Origin: Leidyana gryllorum EB-2025a
Lineage: Eukaryota > Apicomplexa
Assembly (NCBI GenBank): GCA_048772705.1
Contig: JBLWGC010000230.1
Coordinates: 620,001 to 684,000, forward strand
Direction of reading: 5' to 3'
Length of the DNA stretch: 64,000 bases
The notes beneath the pieces were generated by a model. The model was not told the DNA's origin. It made no database searches and saw only the letters and a list, made by a program, of their open reading frames with translations. Below, piece by piece: positions 1 to 10,121 of the stretch. Each line of letters begins with the position of its first letter. Positions within the stretch are counted from its first letter, which is position 1. Both the position numbers and the translations under genes were made by a program.

Positions 1-2
1 GC

Positions 3-992
3 CGTTGCCCTCGTGGTAGCCAGCTGATTGGCAAATTCTGTGTGTCTGTTCAAACCGCCCCCTTCGAATTCCTGTGCGAAAAGGGCGCCGTCTTGACTGG
101 CAAACAATGTCTCAGCAAAGCCACTGCTCAACCCACCATTAAGTGTCCCAGCCCCTTAACGCTCTCTCCTGACGGAACCGCTTGTTTGGGCAGTGAAGAT
201 GTGGCACCTACTGTTGCCTGTCCTCCCAACACGTCGCAACGTGCGGATGCGAACGGACTATTGTGTATGGTGGCCAGCGAGGAGCCTGCTGCCCGCAGTT
301 GTCCTCCGAATATGCTTATGGTCAACGGCGAGTGCATTGAGCGCATTGCTGCTCAGCCCAGCACTGCTTGCCCTCCTGAGTACTTTGAGGATTTGCGTAC
401 TGGTCGGTGTTTCAGCAGCGAGGAGGCACCTCAGCGTGCTTTCTGCCCTGTTGGATTCAAGCTGGTCGGGAACCGATGTTTGAAGCGCGAGCAGACTCCA
501 CTGGTTCCCATTTGCCCTCCGACGTTCACGTTGACGAAGGGAGTTGGTGAGGATTTGATCTGCGCCAAGGAGACTGTGGTTCCGTTCCTTGAGCTTTGCG
601 CATTTGGCTTCCAGTTAGAGAACGGAGTATGTCTGGCGAAGAAGCTTCAGTACGAGTTTGATGAGCACGACGTCGAGGAGCAGGGACCTGAGGAGAAATT
701 GAAGGACATTGAGAGTCCGATGCCGACGGCTATGCCTCAAGTTACAGAAGCCGATATTGAAGTGAAGATCGATCGCCCTATCGTACAGAAAGGTTTGGTT
801 ATGAGGAATGAGCCGATCGTCCTGAGCGGTCCAGCGAGCGAGGTTGCCAGAAAGCAGGCCATATTGGCTGCTGGAGGTAGCATTGCTGATTTGGGTGCCG
901 ATGTTCAGGTCGAGTACGCGCCTCCTCAGCCAGCTGCTCGCAACACGAACAACCTGGGAGCTTTATTGGCGGCTAGCATGAGTCACCATTGA
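3..992 (+). CDS. Cys-rich oocyst wall-type protein (5' partial)
   Basis: The reading frame is already open at the left edge (first full codon at base 3), so the N-terminus and any signal peptide are missing. About 330 residues are visible and end at TGA 990-992. The first two thirds are repeats of the pattern C-P-P-x(n)-L-x-x-G-x-C followed by a Pro-x-x-x-C linker; examples are CPPNMLMVNGEC, CPVGFKLVGNRC and CAFGFQLENGVC. This spacing is typical of the oocyst wall proteins (COWP/OWP) of Cryptosporidium and coccidia, which are secreted and disulfide cross-linked in the oocyst wall. The last ~110 residues lack cysteines and are acidic to neutral (DEHDVEEQGPEEKL), ending in Gly/Ala-rich sequence. 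No intron is visible. The assignment rests on repeat pattern only. The gene converges on the glyoxalase gene, with 156 bp between the stops. Confidence 0.82.
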   Translation, partial: RCPRGSQLIGKFCVSVQTAPFEFLCEKGAVLTGKQCLSKATAQPTIKCPSPLTLSPDGTACLGSEDVAPTVACPPNTSQRADANGLLCMVASEEPAARSCPPNMLMVNGECIERIAAQPSTACPPEYFEDLRTGRCFSSEEAPQRAFCPVGFKLVGNRCLKREQTPLVPICPPTFTLTKGVGEDLICAKETVVPFLELCAFGFQLENGVCLAKKLQYEFDEHDVEEQGPEEKLKDIESPMPTAMPQVTEADIEVKIDRPIVQKGLVMRNEPIVLSGPASEVARKQAILAAGGSIADLGADVQVEYAPPQPAARNTNNLGALLAASMSHH

Positions 993-1148
993 AGGAAGAT
1001 CGCATGTATAGTTGGTATATCGTCGATCGTACATACAATGAATTCTTCTATGATACATAATGTCAATGGTTAATGCGTGCCGAGTGACGTGAAACACAGA
1101 CAATGAAATGGCGCTGTCTTTCATTAATAATGACGCGAGTTGTCGTGA

Positions 1149-2100
1149 TTAGAACTTGTCCTTTTTGGCTCTGAGTTGTGCGAGGAGTTGCACAGCGTCG
1201 CCCGCGAAGTCTGGCATCTTGTCTGAGCACTGTACAGCGCGGACGAAAGGATTGTAAGATAGTTCCTGCGGAGTGTTGAAGAAGTGTGTGAGTATGGGGA
1301 CAATGGGTATTTTATTTTACCTCAGCAAGAGTGGACGGTACAGCGGGGATCTGTTGAGCTCTGCGTTGTTGCACTTGGGTCAGTTTGTTGTCGACGGCGT
1401 CATTTTGGGGGTCGACATGTTTGGCAAACCTTTCGGTGAGCAATAATTATTAGAAGTGAAAGGCGGTGATGTGACTCACTTGAGATTGGATTCAGAGTAT
1501 TCGTGTCCGGGGAATACGAAGGCTTGTTGGGGTACTTGTTGGTATAGTTTCTGAATGGATTGTTGCATATTTTGTGCAGTTCCCTCGAAGAAGCGGCCAC
1601 AGCCCGCAAGGAAGAGGAAGTCTCCGGTGAAGATGAGAGGGGTGGTGTCATCGTTGCCTTTGACAAAATAGGCGATGTGTCCCATGGTGTGAGCCGGTAC
1701 GTGGATAGCAGTGATGGTTAGAGAGCCGACATTGACGGTTTGGCCATCTGTGAGGGTGTGGGTGGCGCCTGGAGTTTGCTCGTAGGCGCTGCCGTAGATG
1801 GGGACCTCGGGGTACTTTTTGTGGAGAGCGGCATTCCCGTCTGAGTGGGTGTGATATGATTCCAAAGTAGTGATTACCTGAGTGGTCGTGATGGTGGTGT
1901 GTTGTGAGTATGGCTGCGAGTTTGGGTGTTCCTATTTTGTCGATGAGGGATGTGAAGCGGGAGGGGTCTGCGGCATCGACGAGGAAGAAGTTTCCCGATT
2001 GGCGATCAGTGACGATGTATCCATAGTTGTCTGAATTATACTCGACGATTTGTACATCGGCAGAGGCGTTGGGGGCTGTGGCAGAGTGCAGATAGTTCAT
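1149..2100 (-). CDS. Glyoxalase II (hydroxyacylglutathione hydrolase), 4 exons
   Basis: This enzyme hydrolyses S-D-lactoylglutathione to lactate and glutathione, the second step of methylglyoxal detoxification. Exons read right to left: 2100-1878, 1840-1480, 1429-1321 and 1265-1149, giving 269 aa. The introns are 37, 50 and 55 nt, all GT-AG and phase-consistent. Joining exons 1 and 2 creates the metal-binding motif THHHHDHSDGN, which is split by the first intron. Further metal ligands appear in PAHTMGH and FTGD, and the C-terminal family signature FPGHEYSESNLKFAKHVDPQN-like stretch is split by intron 2. The end reads NPFVRAVQ, like other glyoxalase II proteins. Length and motif order match the family. 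No targeting peptide is evident, so it is probably cytosolic. Its start is 33 bp from the start of the divergent BAR-like gene. Confidence 0.95.
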
Positions 2101-2133
2101 AGCGTCGCCTCGGATGCAAAAGTTTTGGCGGTG
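2101..2133. promoter_or_regulatory. 33-bp bidirectional start-to-start gap
   Basis: This is the only DNA between the ATG of glyoxalase II (minus strand) and the best ATG of the BAR-like gene (plus strand). Core promoter elements must lie here or inside the neighbouring coding sequence. No motif was recognised. The plus-strand start at 2134 is chosen because the earlier ATG at 2114 meets a stop within seven codons. Confidence 0.35.
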
Positions 2134-3744
2134 ATGCAGAAATGGACCACAGCCTTAAGCCGGGCTGTCAATACTGGCGTGTCGCGGCTTGTGCCTCCAA
2201 AGGGTTCCCAGATCACGGGCATTCCAGTGAGTTAGTTTACGGTGTGACGATGGATATGAGAGTTTGGTGGGACAGCGAGATCCGTTGAAGCTTGAGAGAC
2301 TGGAAATTGAAGGACTGTTGAACCTGTTGACTGCCCTGTTCGAGAATCAACGATGGCTATTGGTAACTTTGTTGAACTTTTCGTGCCAGCATGAATATGT
2401 GGCGAAATTGGTTGACGCCACGGCTCATCGATCTGATCTAAGTGGGCATTGTGTATGGGAGTCGCTCATCGCGCTCACAGGATCAGGTGTAAACGCTTTT
2501 CAAGAGGCAACACTCAAGATACACGCGGAGTGCGAAGCCTACACCAATGAAATTCGGGACAATATCGATCTAACGCATCGTACTATGGAAGATCTAACAT
2601 CCTGTGAGGGGATTGATTTCACGGTGGGGTGTGACATTCCCACGCAGGTTTGAAGAGGTTCGACTTGAGACTCAAGACCTTTCAGACGGCCGTGGAGTAC
2701 AGAGTGAAGGTCAAAAGAGCCGAAGCTGAGAATGTTGAAGGCATAGCCAACGCCCCGGCCGTTCAGAAACGGCTGGAAAGGTGGCAGAAGAAGTGCGAAG
2801 ATGCTAAGAATGAGTTTCGCCAACAACACACACAGCTCGAAAGTGAGTGCTCAATGTACTTATTCACGCACACACACAATGTTTGTCAGTTGATGTGAAA
2901 GGGTTACTGCAACGTGCTCGGGGTGTGCAGTCTGAGGTGTTTGCAGCCGCGCTTCGGTGTCAGGTGAGCGGAATTACACAGACTTGAGCGTCCGGAGACT
3001 ACACGCGGTATTCAGCGAGTGGTGGCCGAGCGGTTGCACAAGAGCTATGCAGCCTTGGAGTGGAGCGAAGATGCCTTGCGGCGATCTGATGCGAGCATCA
3101 GTCACGGCCTCACTTTGGAACAAATGGTCACGGAGGGGAGCGAGATGGAGCGGAGGCATGTGAGTGGTGGCGGCGGAGGAGGGGGCGAGCTTGATGCTCC
3201 CCAGCTTCCGACCACGGCTCGCAGCGTGACGTCGAGTGCGGCTCAGCTTTTTTTGTTGACCCATCGAACTGAGGCCGAGCCGCCGATAGATATCCGGAGA
3301 TCGGTGCCCGTGATCAGTCCGCCGAGTCAAGAGTCATTCAGCATGGAGCTGTCGGTGGATGAGCACGATATGGTGACGTCCGCGACGCTGTCGTCGTCAG
3401 AGAGCGCAGCTGGAGGAGAGGAGGATAATATAAATACGGGAATACCCGACTTGGAGGTTGTGAAGGCCACTGTCAAAGTGCCTGGGCTTGTGATGAGCCC
3501 AGCCAAGAAGTTGTCGCCGTCCGCCTCAGCTTTTGGAAGCACTATCAGCGACGATTGCAAAGCGGTGAATGCCCTCACGCGGTTCAGTTCTATTGACATG
3601 GACTCTGCCAGGCAGACCCCCCGAACGCGATCGATCATTCAGACGCGCTTCATCGAGAGCAATCCACCGATTTCGACTCCCCGACTGCGGCTCTTGTCAG
3701 CCCCCCCCTCTCCAACGGTGGCTCGGACTTTCCCAGTCCCATAG
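2134..3744 (+). CDS. BAR-domain-like coiled-coil protein with Ser-rich tail, 5 exons
   Basis: The model has exons 2134-2226, 2261-2623, 2656-2842, 2890-2963 and 3016-3744, giving about 481 aa. Introns are 34, 32, 47 and 52 nt. The second intron is the least certain: a 17-nt alternative (2631-2647) also keeps the frame. The first ~270 residues form long amphipathic helices. The segment KKCEDAKNEFRQQHTQLE, continuing into a DVKGLLQRARGVQ-like stretch, resembles the last helices of BAR domains (amphiphysin/endophilin type), which dimerise and bind curved membrane. The tail has a run of glycines (about 3168-3188) and is rich in Ser, Thr and Pro with S/TP motifs, as in a phosphorylated disordered region. 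No SH3 or PX domain was found. BAR function is inferred from pattern only; a generic coiled-coil protein is the alternative. Confidence 0.68.
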
Positions 3745-4327
3745 ACCAAGCGTACTGAACTTGTCATACAGCGCCCAGACTTTCCGCAGGCCGCAGACCT
3801 TTGTCAAGACCTCAAGGTATCTGCTCATCATTTCCACTCTCGGACGCTCCCGGTCACCTGCCAGTTACTGCCCATCATTCACGGCGCCTCAAGTCGCTGC
3901 CAACAAGCAGAACAGATTGATGACCCATACCGTCGAGTGAGTGCCAAACAACAAGACTCCTGGTGATTGGTAAACCTAAGATCTTCGTGCGATGCCACCA
4001 ACAGTTAGGGACACACACGCCCCGTATCATATCATCATTGAACAATCCAACACCTGCTGCGACGGACAACATGGAAAGGTACTATCTCCACATGCTGTCA
4101 TCCTAGACACAGATCGCGTTGCTCACCCGACTGTCACCGCCTAACAAGGCATCACATTGGAGCTGGCCCGGATCATATCTTCTGAGGACCCTCAGCAGCT
4201 GTTTGGGAGTGTGTGTGCCTGTACGTGAGCGTGTATGTCCAAGTGCGAACCGGCAAGCCAAAGATGCAACAACAAATGGATGGGCTTTCAACACAGTATA
4301 TCACCACTCACATTGTTCCCAATCGAA

Positions 4328-4328
<1 letters not shown>
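3745..4328. other. No secure gene; possible unassigned plus-strand exon
   Basis: No recognisable gene could be fixed here. One plus-strand frame, open from 3980 to 4144, reads like real protein (it includes APYHIIIEQSNTCC and HAVILDTDRVAHP). GT/AG signals surround it, but no splice chain to the BAR-like gene held its phase. It may be a 3' exon of that gene, a separate small gene or chance. Confidence 0.3.

Positions 4329-4384
<56 letters not shown>
4329..4384. repeat. (CA)n microsatellite
   Basis: About 28 uninterrupted CA units on the plus strand, trailing into CATACATACACACATATA. It lies in the gene-poor stretch between 3.7 and 5.0 kb. Confidence 0.97.
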
Positions 4385-4388
<4 letters not shown>

Positions 4389-4795
4389 TACACACATATA
4401 CCACCCCCTAAAAACTCTCAGATGATCACATTAGGGTACCGATTACATTCGGGAACAAAATCTAAAGGAAGAACGCATCCGCAGAATCCTCATCCAATAT
4501 ATTATATCATGCACCAATCAGCATTACGTGGCCGACACTGACACTCCATTGCCGTCAATGTTCCCCTTGAAGTTTTTTTTCCGGTGGGGTTGAATTCTTG
4601 GGGGAGTCATTGACCAGTTCTTGGTGCTCCAGAGTATTTCGCTGTCGCAATGCCTAAGGTACCATTGGGAGCCCCAGTGAGAAAGAAGAGTGAAGTATGC
4701 ATCCGACCGTGGCGTATATTTAGCCGGTTGACGACTGTCAAGAGGTGGGATCCCAAACACCGTCAAAAAGGGTCCATTTCTGTCATCTATCTCTG

Positions 4796-5017
4796 TCAAT
4801 GTACAATCAATGCCCACATAAATTTGAATGCGTGATAATGCCAGAGATCCTCCGTGTAACGGAGAGCAATGAGTGACAGCCGAACAGTGTGATCGTTGAG
4901 GCAGGAGAGAGCATGAAGTACGCCCTCCAGAGCTTGACGGAGATCGATAAGTGGTGCGGCGTTTGCAAAAGGGCCGTTTATCGAAAGGATAGTAGACAGG
5001 GCTGGATAAATTTGCAT
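4796..5017 (-). CDS. Hypothetical small protein, doubtful
   Basis: A true ATG at 5017 opens 73 codons that look protein-like (for example PLIDLRQALEGVLHALSCL, hydrophobic and helical) and end at 4796. It starts 31 bp from the start of the divergent secreted-type gene at 5049. A second minus-strand frame at 4524-4817 overlaps its end and could be a further exon, but no convincing splice was found. No family was recognised. Confidence 0.28.
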   Translation of the reverse strand: MQIYPALSTILSINGPFANAAPLIDLRQALEGVLHALSCLNDHTVRLSLIALRYTEDLWHYHAFKFMWALIVH

Positions 5018-5048
5018 CGGTCGGAAAGAGCAGATCGAAAAATCTTAA

Positions 5049-6686
5049 ATGATGCCCCCTGGTTTTCGAATTCCTTCCTGCAGACGCGGGTGTGCGGATC
5101 GCTGGCTCTCATTGACTGGTTGTTTGGCAGGAGCTCTTTTGAATTGTGGGGCTCTCACCGCTGCTGACTTGCTGGACCCACAACTTGTGAGTGCGGTGCA
5201 GAGGAAGGTTGCGTCAAGCGGCTCTTGGGCGTGGCCTGTGGTGCGGATCGACAATGCTTGGCGTCCGATCGTTCGACCCTGTCTGACCCGACAGGAACTT
5301 GGCGAGCTGATCCGAAGTATGAGGCCCACCTCCTTCGGCAACCAGCCAAATGCAGCGCCCTACAGGTTGCGTTTCGAGGGTCCGAGGAATGTGTACTGTC
5401 CAATTGACGTGACTATATTTGGTTCTGAAACGCCGGGACAGGTGATAGGCGAGGCGGCCGGTTCAGCCGGGCTGGTCACAAGTGACGATGGGCGTCAAGT
5501 CCATCTGTGGGTCCACCCTGGCCGAAGGCCGATGATTGGTACAATGGGCTCATGGGACCTTTACGAACGCGGTTATGAGACCATAATACCCGCTGTCAGT
5601 TACTTTCTCACGGCGACCAAGAAGGAAAAGTGGGGGAAAGCAGTGCGAATCGAAGCCAGGTGTTACAGTAACGTACGGCCCATTGAAGTTCTTGTAGAAT
5701 TTGATGGTGCCCTCAAAACTTACGCGGTCGAGTCGACAGAAGTCAACAAACACTTCAATTACAAACTCACCCTCACGAATTGTAAATGGACCGCCAAGAG
5801 CGCAAAAGTACTCCACCAAAGTCACTGCGCAGGGCTCTCACGCCCATACTTTGCTGCCGTGAGGGATGACCACGACCACGACTACAGCGCCCCTGCTACT
5901 GAAAACCCAATCTTCAGGCAAGCAGCCGGACAAGCCCAACCTCCCCCGAGGCAGCAGATCAGATCACGACGCAGAAGAGTGCGTGGACCTTTCCAAAACA
6001 CGAGCAATTGCAATCAGAAACACTGTTCGCTTACTCGGCACGAGAAGAATATTCTGAAAATTAAGTGTCCCGATTTGCTCAGTTTCTTGCGAGATGTGGG
6101 CATTCAAGAAGACGTTAGGTTGGACCTCTTCCCGGCACCCCGAGGCGAGGTCCTCGCCATCGACGGCCGAGATGCCATGTATGTCCTCCGCAACAACAGA
6201 GGCGAAGCTGTGCTCCTCGTAGCTCCAGTCAACAGAGATGCAACCCACTTCGCCGCATTGCAGCGAATTGACAATGTGAACTATCTAACCGGCCTCGACG
6301 TTGACAAATCGAATTGGTGTTCGGAGGTTAATCCGTTCCCGCAGTACATCAAGGAGCAACAGTTGTCTCCAAAGGCGGCGCTGTGGTGGGAAGAGGAAGC
6401 TGTGCTCCACGCGAGTGAAGCGCAGAGCGAAATTGAGAGCGAAACTGACAGTGCACCGCCTACAAGGGGGGCACCGAAACGCTATCATTGTGTCGCAGTG
6501 ATGAACGAGAATGAAATCCACCACATCGTGGCTCTGGAGGCCATAACAGCGGCGGGCGACCCCCAGTATGTCTACTCCCGAGTTGAATGCAACCCGACCG
6601 GACCGCTGTCACAGATCATCAGAGGAATTGAAGCATCGTCAATGCACTGTGGACAAGCACAACAACGTAATGGCTGCCATGCATGA
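5049..6686 (+). CDS. Novel module family, member 1 (putative secreted protein)
   Basis: Single exon of 545 aa starting at a double ATG. I do not recognise the family and assign no function. Residues about 18-40 are hydrophobic and end in ALTA before ADLLDPQ, which could be a signal peptide with a long n-region. Visible landmarks are FEGPRNVYCPIDVTIFG (about 108-125), TSDDGRQVHLW, the segment SWDLYERGYETIIPAVSYFL (about 168-190), a His/Asp- and Arg-rich linker (about 270-320), and the C-terminal module with ALQRIDNVNYLTGL (about 403), NPFPQYIKEQQLSPKAALWW (about 428) and KRYHCV (about 476). The same landmarks in the same order occur in the genes at 10615 and, more divergently, at 7158, so the three arose by tandem duplication. 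The downstream 470 bp hold no other gene. Confidence 0.85.
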   Translation: MMPPGFRIPSCRRGCADRWLSLTGCLAGALLNCGALTAADLLDPQLVSAVQRKVASSGSWAWPVVRIDNAWRPIVRPCLTRQELGELIRSMRPTSFGNQPNAAPYRLRFEGPRNVYCPIDVTIFGSETPGQVIGEAAGSAGLVTSDDGRQVHLWVHPGRRPMIGTMGSWDLYERGYETIIPAVSYFLTATKKEKWGKAVRIEARCYSNVRPIEVLVEFDGALKTYAVESTEVNKHFNYKLTLTNCKWTAKSAKVLHQSHCAGLSRPYFAAVRDDHDHDYSAPATENPIFRQAAGQAQPPPRQQIRSRRRRVRGPFQNTSNCNQKHCSLTRHEKNILKIKCPDLLSFLRDVGIQEDVRLDLFPAPRGEVLAIDGRDAMYVLRNNRGEAVLLVAPVNRDATHFAALQRIDNVNYLTGLDVDKSNWCSEVNPFPQYIKEQQLSPKAALWWEEEAVLHASEAQSEIESETDSAPPTRGAPKRYHCVAVMNENEIHHIVALEAITAAGDPQYVYSRVECNPTGPLSQIIRGIEASSMHCGQAQQRNGCHA

Positions 6687-7157
6687 TTCCAGTCCGGTAG
6701 CCCACTTTCACAATCACCATTGACCAGTATCCCATTTTCAATGATACGGAACAATGTCTTACTACTTCTGCACAATGTCACCAAACTTTATCGCGTCTCC
6801 CCAAACGTGTGTTAGGCTTGACACACATCGCAAGTTATTGTCAGTGTGCGCAACAGACCACACTGACACGTTTCATAGCTGAATCAAACTCCTTAGCCCA
6901 CCCGACTCGTGGAAGGGAGCGGACAGACTTTTTTTGTCCAGGGATTACTGGCAGCAAAGCGTCAGCTGCACTGTAAGAAGATTGGAAGAACGTCATTCCA
7001 TACGGTGCGTGCGGGGCCAGCGGGCGGGCGAGCGAGAGGACGGAGCATTTGGATCTGGCAAAGCTCCTACTCTCAGAAACCGGCTGAACGAGTGCTAAGG
7101 CAGACTACTAAAGCCGTCTTCCGTTGACCTGCTGTGAAATTTTGGAGTCGGAAGAGG

Positions 7158-8927
7158 ATGGCGTGCAGAGTGAGACCACACAGAAGGGCGAGAGCTACTT
7201 CAACCGAGCGCATGTGGCCTTTAAGACTGCTTGCAAGCGACATTCTCAAGGCTTTGACTGTCCAATCGCTTGACCGTCCGGACTTTGTCACAGCCTTGCA
7301 GACCCAACTCCACCCTCTCTCCCAATGGATTCATCTCTTAACTTCCCCGTGCGCACAAAGGCCCCTCAAATGGAGGGTGGAAGAGGCTGTGCCGTGCATC
7401 ACAACCACCGAGACGGAAAGATTTGAAAAAGGCGACTTATTTGAACAAGCGACGCCGGGGGCTGCCCTCATCCACATCCATGGGGTTCCCGATGTGTATG
7501 CGGAATCAGTTATCCGGATAACCGCGACCAGCCAGAAGCTATGGGACACCCGTGGCCGTTGTGTTGAATTGCCCTCTCTGCCGCAGCGTTTCGTCAATGA
7601 CATCTCTTGGACCGCTGCATGGGGGTCGCGTCTGACCAGACGATTGCATTTAGACTCTGTTGCTCAACGCGCTAGTTTCCTGTTGGAGTCCCTCCCATCC
7701 ATTCCTCCGAGTGCCACGATACGAATGAGGTGTGGGCCGAATTCACCGGCGTGCTTTGAGGTGATACAGCCGGGTGCGCCAAGAGATGTCGAGGTGTATT
7801 GGGTGGTTGAAGAACCGCTGGTGGGTGGAGACCAGTTTTGCTTTGTTCTCTACCGCCAAAGACGGAGTGGGGAGGTTGTCCTTCATCGACGAGGGGGCGC
7901 GGCTGGCGTCCGCACAGAGGTACTTTGCGCCCGACGCAATAATCACACCGACGCTTTGCGGTGTGCCCGCGCTTACGGAGAGTACTACAGGTGTTGGAAT
8001 GCGTTCCTGGATCAGCGCGCGTTGGCTGCTGCTGCTGCTGAGACCGCCGACTCCGAGGCTGGTGATTCAGTAAGCCATGACGATTTCAATTTCGTCAACA
8101 ATACTGATGTGTGTGCTTCTCGAGACGGGCCACACTCGGCTGAAGATTATGATGGGGATCAGACTCCCACCTGCCGACTAATTGATTGTCATCGTCCCGC
8201 GGGGGTGCTGGAACGCAATCCGGAAATTTTATCTCTGATGTCGGCGAACGGATGGTTGAGTCGTCCATGTTACTTTGATCGGTACACTTCTGAGATTATG
8301 GGGGTGTACTGTGGCGGCGTGGGGACATTCGCTCTGATCGATAGACCGACGGAGGATGCTCCCTATTTTCTGATCGGCGCCATACCAGAGAAGCCAATTC
8401 AAGCTGCAGACACCGCTTCGGTAAACCACCCATGCCGATTGGTTGCTATGCAGCGTCTGGTTGGCACCAACTATCTGACGGTAATCCGTTCCGACGAGGA
8501 GGGGACGTTGACGGACAACAATCCTTTCCCCACGTTCTTTCAAGACATGAAATTAACTCCGAAAGTTGCCATCTGGTGGGTGAGTCAGCTCGATCGACGA
8601 ACGAAGGAGAAGCTCAAGTTGAATGATGAAGTGGGAGCGACGCGTCTGTGGCATTGTGTGTATTTGGAATCGGGCGCAAAAGTCGCCTATGCTAAAGCCA
8701 TCAGGCGAGACAACGGAATGTATTCCTACTATGTCGCCAATTGCAGAGATCAGTCCAGTCTCGCTGCGGCCATCAAATACGCTAATAAAAACGGCCGTTG
8801 GAAGTCGACGGACCACTGTCCTGAGGATTTCTCCCCGGACTTCAGCGTCGAGCAACATGTCACTCAGCCTCTTAAGCTGGAGGCTAATGAAATTGATCTG
8901 CCTCAAGCCGAAGCTCACCAATTCTAA
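7158..8927 (+). CDS. Novel module family, member 2 (divergent)
   Basis: The frame opens upstream with GTG, but the first ATG is at 7158, giving 589 aa and ending TAA at 8925-8927. It has the same plan as its neighbours but is more diverged. LTVQSLDRPDFVTALQ corresponds to ADLLDPQLVSAVQ of member 1, ISWTAAWGSRL to the SWD-x-W segment, and the C-terminal module carries SANGWL (about 359), AMQRLVGTNYLTVI (about 429), NPFPTFFQDMKLTPKVAIWW and RLWHCVYLESG (about 495). The N-terminal 20 residues are Arg-rich and a clear signal peptide is not obvious, so an upstream exon may be missing. There is an alanine run (LAAAAAET) before an acidic linker. No enzyme motif was seen. Confidence 0.83.
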   Translation: MACRVRPHRRARATSTERMWPLRLLASDILKALTVQSLDRPDFVTALQTQLHPLSQWIHLLTSPCAQRPLKWRVEEAVPCITTTETERFEKGDLFEQATPGAALIHIHGVPDVYAESVIRITATSQKLWDTRGRCVELPSLPQRFVNDISWTAAWGSRLTRRLHLDSVAQRASFLLESLPSIPPSATIRMRCGPNSPACFEVIQPGAPRDVEVYWVVEEPLVGGDQFCFVLYRQRRSGEVVLHRRGGAAGVRTEVLCARRNNHTDALRCARAYGEYYRCWNAFLDQRALAAAAAETADSEAGDSVSHDDFNFVNNTDVCASRDGPHSAEDYDGDQTPTCRLIDCHRPAGVLERNPEILSLMSANGWLSRPCYFDRYTSEIMGVYCGGVGTFALIDRPTEDAPYFLIGAIPEKPIQAADTASVNHPCRLVAMQRLVGTNYLTVIRSDEEGTLTDNNPFPTFFQDMKLTPKVAIWWVSQLDRRTKEKLKLNDEVGATRLWHCVYLESGAKVAYAKAIRRDNGMYSYYVANCRDQSSLAAAIKYANKNGRWKSTDHCPEDFSPDFSVEQHVTQPLKLEANEIDLPQAEAHQF

Positions 8928-9668
8928 TCTTCAACTCTCAGCCATTTTTTTGTAATGTCAGGTATCTTGGGCCGAATACCATCAACTTTAATCGCTCACG
9001 GCATGAACCAAATTCCCTGGTTGTGCAATGAGTTGGCAGCCGTTTCGCCATTGCAAATGATCCTATATGGCACTTGGCGCCCTCTGTCGATCACAAGTCC
9101 TCAGCCATCGAGTTATCCCAACCAGGGTGGTCTTCCTTCGCATCTGAGTGCCATCTGTTTTGCCTTTGATGGAGCAGTAATGTGCCCTTGTCAACTGCAC
9201 AATCGTAGTCTGCCTCGCGAAGCCGCGACGAGACACCAACACAGAGCCGTAGCCGTCTCTTTGTGACTCAGTATAGAAGCTTTGGGAATAACGGGTGGCG
9301 ATTTGCGGTGTTTGCGTGCTAGTCGGGCCGGAACACCAGATCAGTGTGGAACATGTGTTTCCAGCTCATGTTTGAGGTCACAGGGGGGCTTGCGCGGGAA
9401 ACTGGCTAAGTGTGGGGATTGCATCTCATTGTCGTCTATGATGGCCATTTGATTCGTTAAACCGCAGTACGACAGGAGCCCTTAGGGTCACACAGACTTG
9501 GGATATCAACCTCACTTTTTTTGACTATCTTATTGTTAACATCTAAAATTGGTGACCGGCTGCACTAGCTGCTCGTCCTCCTCCAACTCGACGGAGGCGG
9601 TCAGATCATCGATGAGCTCCGTGCCCGGCTTAGTCTTAGTCCATCACCCACCATTTGGTCAATTCGGT

Positions 9669-9838
9669 CCAGTTGATCAGTGCCGAGCACACACGTGTGT
9701 TCGGACGCCGGCCTCTCCGTGTCAGCCGGCATCAAATCACCACATGCAAAATATTATACAACGAAGATGCAAAAAGGGGGTTTACTAAACTAGGGTTGTG
9801 ATACTCTACCATTCAATGTCACACAAGGGTTTGACGAC
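9669..9838 (-). repeat. Repeat copy A (inverted relative to C)
   Basis: Read in reverse, this arm matches 10122-10302 imperfectly along its length. Shared landmarks include GTGCCGAGCAC, the near-palindrome around 9685-9704, TCTCCGTGTCAGCCGG, GATGCAAAA...GGGGGTT and the TTTGACGA end. The two arms could pair as a large imperfect hairpin with a spacer of about 280 bp. Confidence 0.75.
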
Positions 9839-9855
9839 CTTTTTACCTGGATAAA

Positions 9856-9985
9856 GGCCGGCTCATACGGAGACACCGGTTTACAAACACGCGCGTGTGC
9901 TCGGCAAGAATAGATCTAACTTGCTTCAGGTTGAGCTATGGAGAGTAACGGATTGAGGCCCAAGGTGGCTTTGGTAGAGTTGGAA
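9856..9985 (+). repeat. Repeat copy B (direct relative to C)
   Basis: Begins GGCCGGCT and carries ACGGAGACACCGG, ACAAACACGCG and GTGCTCGGC, in the same order as copy C from 10241. It continues through a short ATG frame at 9938 (33 codons, starting MESNGLRPKVA) that parallels a short frame in copy C. Confidence 0.7.
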
Positions 9986-10121
9986 GACGGAAGACAGGAC
10001 ATTCAGCCTATGATTCCGGTCACAGATGAGCCAAAAAATCATGTTGTGTGACACTACCAGCAGTAGGAGCGACATTTCAAAGACCTGAAAAATAGCTCAT
10101 GGACACTGAATTAAGCAGGTG

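Noticed and set aside
193-483. Open frames in other phases and on the other strand over the oocyst wall gene
   Set aside because: They lie inside the Cys-repeat gene, show no repeat pattern or family match, and arise from its composition.
4213-4541. Frames spanning the CA microsatellite with long Thr-His runs
   Set aside because: Threonine-histidine repeats simply translate the CA tract.
4650-4835. Small plus-strand frame near 4.7 kb
   Set aside because: Short, no family features, and opposite to another doubtful frame.
7134-7157. GTG start for module family member 2, and similar GTG/TTG starts at 30629, 32975, 35489, 44123, 48466 and 62012
   Set aside because: Nuclear eukaryotic genes start at ATG, so the next in-frame ATG or a spliced upstream exon was used instead.
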